From NCBI RefSeq assembly GCF_005222675.1, contig NZ_STGE01000002.1:105915-169914 (forward strand): a DNA stretch of 64,000 bases. The letters are read 5' to 3'. The DNA is from Mycolicibacterium sp. CR10. Its GTDB lineage: Bacteria > Actinomycetota > Actinomycetes > Mycobacteriales > Mycobacteriaceae. The notes below the pieces were generated by a model that ran no database searches, was not told the origin of the DNA, and saw only the letters and a list, made by a program, of their open reading frames with translations. This document shows, piece by piece, positions 37,886-45,896 of the stretch. A program made the position numbers and the translations under genes. Numbering within the stretch: the first letter of the stretch is position 1; each line of letters opens with the position of its first letter.

Positions 37886-39289
37886 GTGCCCGACGCCACG
37901 GCCGGCTCCGGGGCCGACGCAGAGCCCGACCCGCCATCCCCCTCGTTCCCGAGGGGGATGGCCTTGCTCGTTGCCGGGGCGTTCTTCATGGAGATTCTGG
38001 ACGCGACGATCATCATCCCGGCGATCCCGGCGATCGCCGCCTCGTTCGGTGTCGCCGCCGTCGACGTCAACGTCGCCATCTCGGCGTACCTGGTGACTGT
38101 CGCAGTGCTGATTCCGGCCAGCGGCTGGATGGCCGACAGATTCGGTATCCGGCCGGTGTTCATCGTTGCGATCGCGGTCTTCACCCTCTCCTCGGTGGGA
38201 TGCGCGTTGAGCGTCTCCCTGCCGATGCTCGTCGCGATGCGGGTGCTGCAGGGCCTCGGCGGCGCGATGATGGTGCCCGTCGGCAGGCTGGCCGTGCTGC
38301 GCTACAGCCCCAAGTCCGATCTGGTGCGGGCCATCGCCCTCCTGACATGGCCGGCACTCGCGGCGCCCGTGGTGGCCCCGGTCCTGGGCGGCGCGATCGC
38401 CACCGTGGGATCGTGGCGGTGGATCTTCTTCGTCAACATCCCGATCGGCATCATCGGATTCCTGTTCGCGCTCAGACTGATTCAGGGTGGGCGCGCGGCA
38501 TCGGTGAGACGCTTCGACTGGCGCGGGCAGCTGCTCCTGGGTGGCGGGATCACGGCCGCGCTCGTCGCACTGGAGCACATCCGGGTCAGCGGAACCGACT
38601 GGACCTTCGTGGGATCCGGCGTCCTGGTGGCGCTCGCGTGTCTGGCCGTCGCCGTGTGGCATCTGCGCCGGACGGCGTCGCCTCTGGTTCAGTTGACCGT
38701 GCTGCGGGTTCGTACGCTGCGCATCACCGTATCGGGCGGGTCGTTGTACCGGCTCGTCATCACCGCGGTGCCGTTCCTGTTGCCACTGCTGTTTCAGCTC
38801 GAGTTCGGCTGGTCGCCGTTCACCGCCGGGCTCATGGTGGCGGCGTTGTTCGTGGGCAACTTGACGATCAAACCGGTCACCACACCGCTGATGCGACGGT
38901 TCGGTATCAAGCGGGTTCTCCTGGTCAACGCCGTGGTCTCGGTGGCGTGGTTCGGGCTACTGGCCACTCTTCGACCGGAGATGCCGGTGGTGCTCATCGT
39001 CGCGATCCTCTACGTCAGCGGTGCGCTGCGCTCCATCGGTTTCACCGCGTACAACAGCCTGGCGTTCGCCGACGTCGACGGTGACGATCTCACCCACGCA
39101 AACACGTTGAACGCCACTGTTCAGGAGTTGGCCGCCGGACTGGGGATCGCCATCGCCGCACTGCTGGTCACCGTTCTCGGCTCCTACATGTGGGCGTTCG
39201 CCGCACTCGGGATGCTGCTGGCGGTGACGCTCGTGGAAACGCTGCGGCTGCCGGGGGACGCGGGTGCGCACGTGAGCAGCGGCCGCTGA
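37886..39289 (+). CDS. MFS multidrug/metabolite exporter, DHA2 (EmrB/QacA) type
   Basis: A 467-aa protein with about 14 membrane helices. Motif A GWMADRFGIRPVF, motif C-like WPALAAPVVAPVLGGAIA and the N-terminal MEILDATIIIPAIPAIAASF are classic for drug:H+ antiporters of the DHA2 group. GTG start with TAGGTT 8 nt upstream (37872-37877) suggests a leaderless mRNA. No local regulator gene. Confidence 0.9.
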   Translation: MPDATAGSGADAEPDPPSPSFPRGMALLVAGAFFMEILDATIIIPAIPAIAASFGVAAVDVNVAISAYLVTVAVLIPASGWMADRFGIRPVFIVAIAVFTLSSVGCALSVSLPMLVAMRVLQGLGGAMMVPVGRLAVLRYSPKSDLVRAIALLTWPALAAPVVAPVLGGAIATVGSWRWIFFVNIPIGIIGFLFALRLIQGGRAASVRRFDWRGQLLLGGGITAALVALEHIRVSGTDWTFVGSGVLVALACLAVAVWHLRRTASPLVQLTVLRVRTLRITVSGGSLYRLVITAVPFLLPLLFQLEFGWSPFTAGLMVAALFVGNLTIKPVTTPLMRRFGIKRVLLVNAVVSVAWFGLLATLRPEMPVVLIVAILYVSGALRSIGFTAYNSLAFADVDGDDLTHANTLNATVQELAAGLGIAIAALLVTVLGSYMWAFAALGMLLAVTLVETLRLPGDAGAHVSSGR

Positions 39290-39327
39290 GTTCGTAACGG
39301 CCCTGTCAGCGAACAGTTTTCGGTCTG

Positions 39328-39549
39328 CTACGCGTTGTACATCCGACGCCTGCCGTCGGCGACATCGGTCAGGCACGACAGGAGCACCGGCCCTTCCCAT
39401 TCCGCGGCCATCAGGTCCAGCCGTTGCCCGCAGGCAACGGCGACGGTTGGAGCTTCCGGTTCCTCGGGCGGTGGATCCGCCTTCAGCCCAGCGGCTATGC
39501 GGACTCCGCCGCGAGCGACTCGGCCGTTGCGGAGTCTCCATAGGCGCAA
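39328..39549 (-). CDS. Possible 73-aa hypothetical protein
   Basis: TTG-initiated frame: RLWRLRNGRVARGGVRIAAG then an acidic/Pro stretch and LDLMAAEWEGPVLLSCLTDVADGRRRMYNA. Codon use in the C-terminal half is gene-like (high GC3, ordinary composition), unlike the opposite strand. No good ribosome-binding site is seen, and the first 20 residues look less natural, so the start is uncertain or it is a remnant. Function unknown. Confidence 0.4.
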   Translation of the reverse strand: MRLWRLRNGRVARGGVRIAAGLKADPPPEEPEAPTVAVACGQRLDLMAAEWEGPVLLSCLTDVADGRRRMYNA

Positions 39550-39605
39550 GATCCTTGCGCGCGCCTACCGCAGAAGTCTCGACCTTGACTTTAGCCTTGG
39601 TGGCC

Positions 39606-39854
39606 GTGACCACAATGCTCGAGCCGTCGCTCGCGGAGCTGGACTTCGAGCCCGACATCCTCTGCACCTGCCGCAAGTTCTGCGGTCCGCTCGCCCATCC
39701 CGCTCAGTGGTGGGTCACCCTGTCGTGCGGATGCCCCTACCCGATGTGCCAGCGCGCGTTGCGGATCGCCAATCTGCGATTGAAAGTCCGGCCTCTGACG
39801 TGTCGGCTGTGCGAGACGGACCAGATCGCGATCCGCTCAGTGAAGCCCATTTAG
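39606..39854 (+). CDS. Cys-rich (probable zinc-binding) small protein
   Basis: 82 aa, eight Cys: ILCTCRKFCG (20, 22, 26), LSCGCPYPMC (41, 43, 48) and LTCRLC (66, 69). The spacing suggests two zinc sites of a treble-clef or ribbon type. GTG 39606 is preceded by TAGCCT (39592-39597) at 8 nt without an SD, consistent with a leaderless mRNA; ATG 39615 is an alternative. No known family recognised. Confidence 0.65.
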   Translation: MTTMLEPSLAELDFEPDILCTCRKFCGPLAHPAQWWVTLSCGCPYPMCQRALRIANLRLKVRPLTCRLCETDQIAIRSVKPI

Positions 39855-39943
39855 CGGGTTCCCCCTCAGCGGCGTGTCTCGAGAACGGACCCTGCTTGGG
39901 CAATGTCCGTAAAAGGGCGTTCCCGAGGTTTAGTGTCGACCGC

Positions 39944-41566
39944 GTGACAGTCCGCATATCTGCGACTTTTCCGCGCTTGCTCAGGGCACTGAGTCAAGTG
40001 GCGGGATTTGTTGCCGCGCTGGCAATCTGCATGCTCATCGGCGGAGCCTCGGGTCAGGCGTGGGCAGATTCACCGACGGGTGCCGATTCGGATCGGTCAG
40101 CCGAGAGCGCTACCAGTAGCGCACGCACCGAAGCCTCGGACGGCAACTCGACGTCAACGTCGGGATCCAGCAACGACGAGTCGAGCGAGATCGCCGCTGC
40201 TTCAGGGCAATCTCGGGAGGCCGCAGAAGAGCACGAACCTCGGATAACCGAACGCGAGGCTCCAGCGGAAGAGTCGGGCGACACCGAATCTGCACCCGCT
40301 ACTCGCGAAGTCCCTTCCCACACGAGAGATTCTGACCCGCCGCCCTCGGCCACCGGAACCCCCGACACCGTGCACACGGACACGGACACGGACGCCACCC
40401 TCGAGAGCCCCCTCGTATCGGACGACTCTTCTGAAATCCCGGAGACCGCCTCGGTATCAACCATTTCCGATCACGACCCGGCGGCCTCAGCGACACGTTC
40501 CGCCATCATCACCACAGCGACCACACCCGCACAGCCCTCGCTTTTCACCCGCATCCAACGGATGTTCTTCAACAAGACCCCCACCGTCTCCTTCGACCCG
40601 GGCACCCTCGCACCGCAAGCGGATGGCACCATCACCGGAGCCGTACTCGGCTCCGACCCGGACGGCGACGCTCTCGTCTACACGGCGGGGCGGCCCGCCA
40701 ATGGGGGCACCGTGACGATCAGCGGCAACGGCAGCTTCGTGTACAAACCGGGAGCCCGATTCGCCTACGACGGCACAGATCTGTTCACCGTGACGGTCAG
40801 CGACAACGCCAAGGCCAATGGATGGCATGTCCACGGATTTCTCGGCTTCCTGATCGCCGGATACGGGTCGACGGCGACCACCAGCGTCAGCATCGGCGCG
40901 GCGAACTCGACCGCGGGAGGGCGCTACGGGTGGGTCTCACCGCGCGAGACCCGATTCACCGGACTGGCAGCCTTATCCGGTACCGGCTGGTCCATCTACG
41001 ACTCCCCCGGCCACAACGGCTGGGGACGACGCACCCCGCAAGCGGTTTCGTTCGTCGACGGCAACATGGTCATCACCGGCGACGCCGCAGGCAATACGGC
41101 CGGCATGGCGTGGGGCGGCGGCCAGAAGTACGGCGCCTGGGAAGTACGCATGCGTGTCCCCGAAGGCGCCGCCGACTACCACGCAGTCGCACTGCTGTGG
41201 CCCGATGCCGAAAACTGGCCAGTCGGTGGGGAGATCGACTTCGTCGAGATCATCGGCGACTCGAAGCGGCAGCGGGTCAGTCACTTCCTGCACTATTCGG
41301 CGCAGAACCTCCAGGAGGTGGCGGCCAGCGCGGTCGATGCCACCCAGTGGCACAACTACGCGGTCAGCTGGACCCCGCAGGCCATCACGATCTACATCGA
41401 CGGAGCACCGGTCTACCAGTCGATCACCACGTCGCACTTCCCGCCCGGACCGATGCACCTGACACTGCAACTCGACGCGTCGGAGAAGCGACCTCTGAAT
41501 CTGAGCAGCGGCGCGCAGATGGTGGTCGCGTGGGCCCGTCAGTACACGCTGGGCCAGATCAGCTAG
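39944..41566 (+). CDS. Exported GH16 glycoside hydrolase with disordered and Ig-like regions
   Basis: A 540-aa exported enzyme. Signal peptide (residues 1-41, LLRALSQVAGFVAALAICML), an acidic Ser/Thr/Glu-rich disordered region (42-195), FNKTPTVSFDPGT leading a cadherin/VCBS-like beta domain (about 210-310) and a C-terminal GH16 laminarinase fold with the catalytic E430-D432-E435 in GEIDFVEI. Likely acts on beta-1,3- or mixed glucans outside the cell. GTG start, TAGTGT 7 nt upstream: probably leaderless. Its TAG shares CTAG with the Mn exporter gene stop. Confidence 0.9.
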   Translation: MTVRISATFPRLLRALSQVAGFVAALAICMLIGGASGQAWADSPTGADSDRSAESATSSARTEASDGNSTSTSGSSNDESSEIAAASGQSREAAEEHEPRITEREAPAEESGDTESAPATREVPSHTRDSDPPPSATGTPDTVHTDTDTDATLESPLVSDDSSEIPETASVSTISDHDPAASATRSAIITTATTPAQPSLFTRIQRMFFNKTPTVSFDPGTLAPQADGTITGAVLGSDPDGDALVYTAGRPANGGTVTISGNGSFVYKPGARFAYDGTDLFTVTVSDNAKANGWHVHGFLGFLIAGYGSTATTSVSIGAANSTAGGRYGWVSPRETRFTGLAALSGTGWSIYDSPGHNGWGRRTPQAVSFVDGNMVITGDAAGNTAGMAWGGGQKYGAWEVRMRVPEGAADYHAVALLWPDAENWPVGGEIDFVEIIGDSKRQRVSHFLHYSAQNLQEVAASAVDATQWHNYAVSWTPQAITIYIDGAPVYQSITTSHFPPGPMHLTLQLDASEKRPLNLSSGAQMVVAWARQYTLGQIS

Positions 41567-42381
41567 CGGGGGACGCCGCCACTGCGCTGGTCGGCATGTT
41601 CTCCCGGTAGGCCTGACTTCTCGTCTGATTCGGGCCGCTCTCCCTCGGCGGGCGACACCCGCCCCCGCATCACCGTGGGGCGCAGCCGTTCAGGCAGAGC
41701 ACGGAGGACCGCGGCGAACGCGGCGACGAGGGCCACCGAGATCCCGACGACGAGCGCACTGGGGGCCGTCGGGAAGAGGTTGTCGAGCAGCATGTAGGCA
41801 CCGAAGAGAAGGAACAACGCCGCCGCCGTGAGCTGGATGAGCCGCTCGGGAAGGTGCTTGCCTGCGACGGCCCCGACCACGATGGCCAGCCCGTCGGCGA
41901 CCACCATGCCGAGGGTCGAGCCGATCCACACCCCCAACCAGTCGTTGTCCGCGGCGAGGGTGATTGTCGCGAGCATCGTCTTGTCCCCGAGTTCGGCAAG
42001 GACGAAGGCCGAGGTGACTACGAAGAAGGCGGGCGCCGTGGCCTTCTGCGCGCGGGTCGCCTCTTCGTCGCTGAGCTTGTCGCCCCGCAGGGTCCACAAC
42101 CCGAAGAAGACGAACGCCGCGCCGGCGATGATGCCGAGCAGGTGCGTCGGCAGCGCCGCGCCGAGGTAGTAGCCGATGGCGACCGACAGGATGTGTACCG
42201 CGGTGGTGGCGGCGGCGATCGCGCCGAGCACCACCCACCAGCGATAGCGCAGCGCAAACATCATCGCCATCAGCTGACTCTTGTCGCCCATCTCGGCGAC
42301 GAAGATGACTGCGAAGCTCAGAAACAATGCGGCGAGCACAACCCACAACTCCCTGGTTGGTGGCTGCCGATCGGGGGTCAT
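41563..42381 (-). CDS. GDT1/UPF0016-family manganese exporter
   Basis: A 272-aa protein with six to seven membrane helices and the duplicated family signature E-x-G-D-K-(S/T): VAEMGDKSQLMAMMFAL and LAELGDKTMLATITLA. GDT1/UPF0016 proteins exchange Mn2+ or Ca2+ for protons. A yybP-ykoY riboswitch immediately upstream strongly supports Mn2+ export. ATG 42379-42381 has GGAGG six bases upstream. The C-terminal tail is charged and Gly-rich. Confidence 0.93.
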   Translation of the reverse strand: MTPDRQPPTRELWVVLAALFLSFAVIFVAEMGDKSQLMAMMFALRYRWWVVLGAIAAATTAVHILSVAIGYYLGAALPTHLLGIIAGAAFVFFGLWTLRGDKLSDEEATRAQKATAPAFFVVTSAFVLAELGDKTMLATITLAADNDWLGVWIGSTLGMVVADGLAIVVGAVAGKHLPERLIQLTAAALFLLFGAYMLLDNLFPTAPSALVVGISVALVAAFAAVLRALPERLRPTVMRGRVSPAEGERPESDEKSGLPGEHADQRSGGVPR

Positions 42382-42399
42382 CAGATGCCTCCGGCCGGC

Positions 42400-42530
42400 G
42401 ACCACAATGGTCTGTACGGCCGAAGGTCTCGCCCACCGGTCAATGATCCGGTCCGGGGAACCGGGCCGTGCGAATGCTGCTGCACGGCCAGTATGTCGAT
42501 TTCCCGATTGGGGGCTACTCCCCTTCGCTG
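42400..42530 (-). promoter_or_regulatory. yybP-ykoY manganese riboswitch
   Basis: On the minus strand the leader reads GAAGGGGAGTAGC (conserved 5' loop; GGGGAGTAGC at 42514-42523) and, after intervening stems, GGCGAGACCTTCGG (42420-42433), the conserved 3' loop. These two are the defining L1/L3 elements of the class. Downstream, GACCA-TTG-TGGTC (42400-42412), nested in a CGGCCG/CGGCCG stem, abuts the GGAGG ribosome-binding site (42388-42392), suggesting translational control. Confidence 0.85.
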
Positions 42531-42742
42531 AGATAAGCCTAACCACACGCGTGGGATCGCGCAACTCAACCGGGCCGAAAAGCGCTCTGGTGCAATAAGT
42601 TTGAGAGTACGAGTCGATTGTTTCGGGTACCCTCACTCATTCTGTGGTGCACCCAGACTCGCGATACCCGAGCATCGGCGCCAGGCGAGTCGACATAATC
42701 GACCACACCGCACTGAGTCCGGGTGAACGAGGGAGACAGCAC

Positions 42743-43228
42743 GTGAGCACCGAAGAGCGCTTCGTCGCGACCCGCAACATCGCCGCCACACCGTCCGAGA
42801 TCTTCGCGGTGCTGGCCGACCCGAACAGACACCAGGACACCGAGCCGAACGACTGGGTCCGCGATGCGGTGAGCACCGAGATCATCGCGGGCACCGGGCA
42901 GATCTTCGCGGTCAACATGTACCTGGAGCGCATCGGCGGCCACTACGTGGTGCACAACCTGGTCACCGCCTTCGAACCGGACCGCACCATCGAGTGGCTA
43001 CCCGGCAACGTCAACGGCGACGGCAACCACGAGGCGGGCGGATGGTCATGGCGATACGACCTGGCGCCCGCCGGCGACGGTACCGACGTGACCCTGACCT
43101 ACGACTGGAGTGGCACCCCGCAGGCCCTCCGGGAGCGGCTCCCTGGCCTACCTCCCTTCGGGGCCGATTTCCTCGATAGGTCGCTGTCCACCCTCGCCGA
43201 CACCGTCGAGACACGAGAACGCACCTAG
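42743..43228 (+). CDS. SRPBCC (polyketide cyclase/dehydrase-like) protein
   Basis: 161 aa starting at GTG 42743 (GGAGA upstream): FVATRNIAATPSEIFAVLADPNRHQDT, GTGQIFAVNMYLERIGGHYVVHNLV, WSWRYDLAPAGDGTDVTLTYDW and a C-terminal helix. This is a START-like ligand-binding fold; ligand unknown. Ends in a CTAG shared with the opposite GNAT gene. Confidence 0.83.
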   Translation: MSTEERFVATRNIAATPSEIFAVLADPNRHQDTEPNDWVRDAVSTEIIAGTGQIFAVNMYLERIGGHYVVHNLVTAFEPDRTIEWLPGNVNGDGNHEAGGWSWRYDLAPAGDGTDVTLTYDWSGTPQALRERLPGLPPFGADFLDRSLSTLADTVETRERT

Positions 43229-44070
43229 CGCGGCCCGGCTTCTTTCACCATCACCGCGCGGGTGTACAGCAGCTGAAATCCACTGCGCTGCACGTTCTTC
43301 TGTGAGGTCGAACCGGGTGCGGTGGTGACGACGGCGATATCGCATCCCGCCGCTGCGGCGTCGACCAGTCGGGTGGCCAGCAGTGCGCCCTGCACCCCTC
43401 GGCGTCGGTACCTCGGGACGGTGGCAGCGCCGGTCAGCTGGGCGACGCCGTCGGTCAGCCGCATACCCCCGCCTCCGGCGACCGCTCCGTCGCACATCGC
43501 CACATACGTCGTGGCGCCGGCCTTCTCGAAGTCTCGCTCTGCCTTCTCGACGATGTCGCGCGGGAAATCTTCATGACTGGGCACACCGACGTCATCGGGA
43601 TGGGCGAACCCTTCGACGACGGCGTCGACCCACACATCGATGTCGGCGGCATTGCCGCGACGGATCTCGACCCCGGGCGGGGCCACCGGCTGTGTCGCTG
43701 CGGACAGCTCGCGTCCCAGCACGTTCTCAAAGCCCACCAGGTGGTAGCCGCGACCCGACAACAGCGCCGCAACCTCGGGATCGGCCAGATTGGACAGTTC
43801 CACCTGGACAGCGTCACCCACGCCCGCGAGCGTCCGTTCGACGTCATCCATGGCCGCGGCGGAGGGAACTCCGCCGAACCCGAGTCCGACCACCTTGTTC
43901 ATGGGCGACCCGTCCTCAGCCGAACACGCGAAGCCCCCGCAGACGGGTATCACCAGACCTCGGGCGCCCCGCGCGCGGGCGGCCTCGGTGGCGGCGACGA
44001 TCAGCTTGGCTTCCGCGGCCTCGATCCGGTGCGCCAGTGATGTGCCACAGAACAGCGGGGATCCGGTCAC
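43225..44070 (-). CDS. GNAT-family acetyltransferase
   Basis: 281 aa. The N-terminal half looks like a degenerate GNAT-like domain (HRIEAAEAKLIVAATEAARARG, VVGLGFGGVPSAAAMDDVERTLA). The C-terminal half has acetyl-CoA binding elements: TTYVAMCDGAVAGGGGMRL, LTGAATVPRYRRRGVQGALLATRLVDAA and GFQLLYTRAVM. The chosen GTG (44068-44070) has a CATAAT box six bases upstream. Substrate unknown. Confidence 0.85.
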   Translation of the reverse strand: MTGSPLFCGTSLAHRIEAAEAKLIVAATEAARARGARGLVIPVCGGFACSAEDGSPMNKVVGLGFGGVPSAAAMDDVERTLAGVGDAVQVELSNLADPEVAALLSGRGYHLVGFENVLGRELSAATQPVAPPGVEIRRGNAADIDVWVDAVVEGFAHPDDVGVPSHEDFPRDIVEKAERDFEKAGATTYVAMCDGAVAGGGGMRLTDGVAQLTGAATVPRYRRRGVQGALLATRLVDAAAAGCDIAVVTTAPGSTSQKNVQRSGFQLLYTRAVMVKEAGPR

Positions 44071-44200
44071 GGGGCGATTATGCGCGGAGCGCGTTCCCCG
44101 GCACTGCATGAGCCGTCCCACCTGCGGGTGTTTCACCGCGCGCCAAACCGGAGAATCCCACCCGTGCGCACCGCCCGCCGATGACGTTTGGAGGCCAGCA

Positions 44201-44356
44201 ATGGAACACGGCAATATCCCGCCGCGCACGCCGAAGGACGCCACCAAGGCCACAGCGGAGCAGCGCGAACTCCAGGACAAGTTGGAGCACCAGGACGAGG
44301 ACCCGGACGCGCCCGCCCGGACCCAATCGCGGCATCAGATCCCGGACGAGTCGTAA
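44201..44356 (+). CDS. 51-aa hydrophilic hypothetical protein
   Basis: MEHGNIPPRTPKDATKATAE followed by a Glu/Asp/Gln/Arg-rich helix and tail ending PDES. A strong GGAGG (44190-44194) lies seven bases before ATG, supporting translation. Probably disordered or helical; no family recognised. Confidence 0.6.
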   Translation: MEHGNIPPRTPKDATKATAEQRELQDKLEHQDEDPDAPARTQSRHQIPDES

Positions 44357-44884
44357 AGAAGTCAGTCGCCGTTTAATCTCGATTCATCTAGAGCACCCAC
44401 TCGAACATTTGCTAGACGTCGTTTCAGGGATTTACCTGTCGCAATATCTATCGTCAATTAGCCAGATGACGAACTGTGGCGAATGCACCTGGTGTTACTG
44501 GAGATTCAGTTGGGGCGCCCGCGGGCGGCGCCGCCACCAGTGTCAACCGTCGAAACGGCTACCTGCCCGGGTCCTGACATAGCTGTCGGTTCCGACGTCA
44601 TCCGCAGCCGCCCGGCTCGCTTTCCAGCGCGGTGACCTGCCGTGTTCCGCAGATGCACCCCGCGGAGCCCGCTTCATGGCCGTCGGGTCGACCGGTGCCG
44701 CCGGCCGTTCTTTCGGTGTCCCGGCCACGACTCGGAGTTTCGGCGAGGAATGACACATATGTAATTCACTGGTGCATTAATCAGCTGACAACAATTTGCC
44801 ACTCAGATTTCAGAAAAATAACAACACGAATGCGCCACCGGGCGTAGCGTATCGCCATCATCAACTAAAAGCAGGAGGGTCCGC
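44357..44884. other. Gene-free AT-richer gap of about 530 bp
   Basis: No supported gene. 44360-44510 is clearly AT-richer than the neighbours. A 38-codon frame from ATG 44465 contains NCGECTWCYW but lacks a ribosome-binding site and then becomes Arg-rich. The right end carries the promoter of the DUF732 gene (AGGAGG near 44873). Confidence 0.4.
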
Positions 44885-45184
44885 ATGCGCGGCACAATCA
44901 TTCTTTCCGCGGTGGTCGCCGCCGCAGGCCTCGCCGCGGTGACGGCAGCGCCAGCCTTCGCCGACGAGACCGACGACGTCTTCATCAGCGTGATCCAGGA
45001 CCAGGGCATCCCGTTCTCGACCTCAGGCGATGCGATCGCGCTCGCACAGGCCGTGTGCGAGTACGTGGGTGCGGGCCAGGCTCCGGAGCAAGTGGCGGTG
45101 GAGATCAGCGGCCCCGCCAATTGGTCGGTGGAACAGAGTGGCTTCTTCGTAGGCGCAGCGACCCAGTCGTACTGCCCGGCCTAG
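44885..45184 (+). CDS. DUF732-type small secreted protein
   Basis: 99 aa with a Sec signal peptide (RGTIILSAVVAAAGLAAVTAAPAFA) and a mature domain DDVFISVIQDQGIPFSTSGDAIALAQAVCEYVGAG with two Cys (AVCEY; QSYCPA), the DUF732 pattern found many times in mycobacteria. AGGAGG precedes ATG. Function unknown. Confidence 0.85.
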   Translation: MRGTIILSAVVAAAGLAAVTAAPAFADETDDVFISVIQDQGIPFSTSGDAIALAQAVCEYVGAGQAPEQVAVEISGPANWSVEQSGFFVGAATQSYCPA

Positions 45185-45213
45185 CAGTCTCAGCCGCTTC
45201 CCGGCAACGGATT

Positions 45214-45257
45214 CACAGCCCGCAGATGGCTGCTTCGACGCCCATCTGCGGGCTGTG
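45214..45257. terminator. Perfect 16-bp hairpin between convergent genes
   Basis: CACAGCCCGCAGATGG (45214-45229) and CCATCTGCGGGCTGTG (45242-45257) pair perfectly around a 12-nt loop. It lies between two convergent secreted-protein genes and probably terminates both. No U tail. Confidence 0.65.
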
Positions 45258-45301
45258 CCGCGTCTGGGGGTTCGCGCTCGGACGAGCCGGACCCGACCCC
45301 G

Positions 45302-45652
45302 TTAGCACGGTCCGGGGATGAAGAGGTACCAGCATTGCCCCGGCGGCAGCGGCGGAGTGAACCCCACCGGAGGGGGCGGCGGCGCCGGCGGATTGTCGCC
45401 ATCCCAGATGTTCTGAGCTGCGTTGCCCTGCCCGTGATAGACGTACCAGTACGTGTGGCAGACGTTCATGTCCCAGATGACCGGGTTGACACGCTGATTG
45501 CCCGTCCTCGGCAGTTCCTGGCCCGGGCACCATTGATAGGGCCCGCCCGGCGGAGTCTGCGCCTGCGCGGTGCCGGCACCCAGACCCAGACCGGCAAGAC
45601 ACAGACCGCCCGACACCAACCCGGTGGTGGCGAATCGCATGAATCGGTTCAT
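45302..45652 (-). CDS. Small exported protein, Pro-rich C-terminus
   Basis: 116 aa: signal peptide (MRFATTGLVSGGLCLAGLGL...AQAQ), then a Trp/Tyr-rich mature part with QWCPGQELP, WDMNVCHTYWYVYHGQG, PPLPPGQCWYLFIPGPC (four Cys). This WCPGQ...C..YW pattern recurs in mycobacterial exported proteins of unknown function. Start ATG preceded by GAGAAGAG. Confidence 0.8.
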   Translation of the reverse strand: MNRFMRFATTGLVSGGLCLAGLGLGAGTAQAQTPPGGPYQWCPGQELPRTGNQRVNPVIWDMNVCHTYWYVYHGQGNAAQNIWDGDNPPAPPPPPVGFTPPLPPGQCWYLFIPGPC

Positions 45653-45761
45653 GATCGGCTCTTCTCGAAGTCCTCGGTGGGGCGCCGGTGGGCTCGCCAG
45701 TGAGGTCAGTCAACGCCCCGCCGGCCGCTACCGATCCCAACAATGGCGCAGGACCACGGTG

Positions 45762-45823
45762 CGCCGAAAGTACGCTTTGTGACGGCAAATCGGGCGTAAT
45801 CGATCAAAAACCGTACGCTCAGC
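45762..45823. repeat. Palindromic intergenic element, copy C
   Basis: GCCGAAAGTACGCTTTGTGA and the inverted arm TCAAAAACCGTACGCTCAGC align with copies A and B (60 versus 59 bp between matched ends). Here the element is between divergent genes, so it is not only a terminator. Confidence 0.65.
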
Positions 45824-45825
45824 GT

Positions 45826-45865
45826 GCCATCGGGCCATCGGGCCATCGGGCCATCGGGCCATCGG
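45826..45865 (+). repeat. 8-bp tandem repeat GCCATCGG x5 in a promoter
   Basis: Five exact head-to-tail copies end 3 bp before TAGAGT (45869-45874), the likely -10 box of the DUF427 gene, so they occupy the -35 region. A change in copy number would shift promoter geometry by 8 bp. Confidence 0.75.
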
Positions 45866-45896
45866 GATTAGAGTCCTCGCAGACGGGGATCTGTGC

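Noticed and set aside
39335..39943. Upstream in-frame extension of the GH16 gene.
   Set aside because: It crosses the Cys-rich mini-gene in another frame and lacks gene-like composition; GTG 39944 with TAGTGT 7 nt upstream begins a good signal peptide.
44465..44581. A mini-frame containing NCGECTWCYW in the AT-rich gap.
   Set aside because: No ribosome-binding site or leaderless promoter, and the second half is Arg-rich; could be chance.
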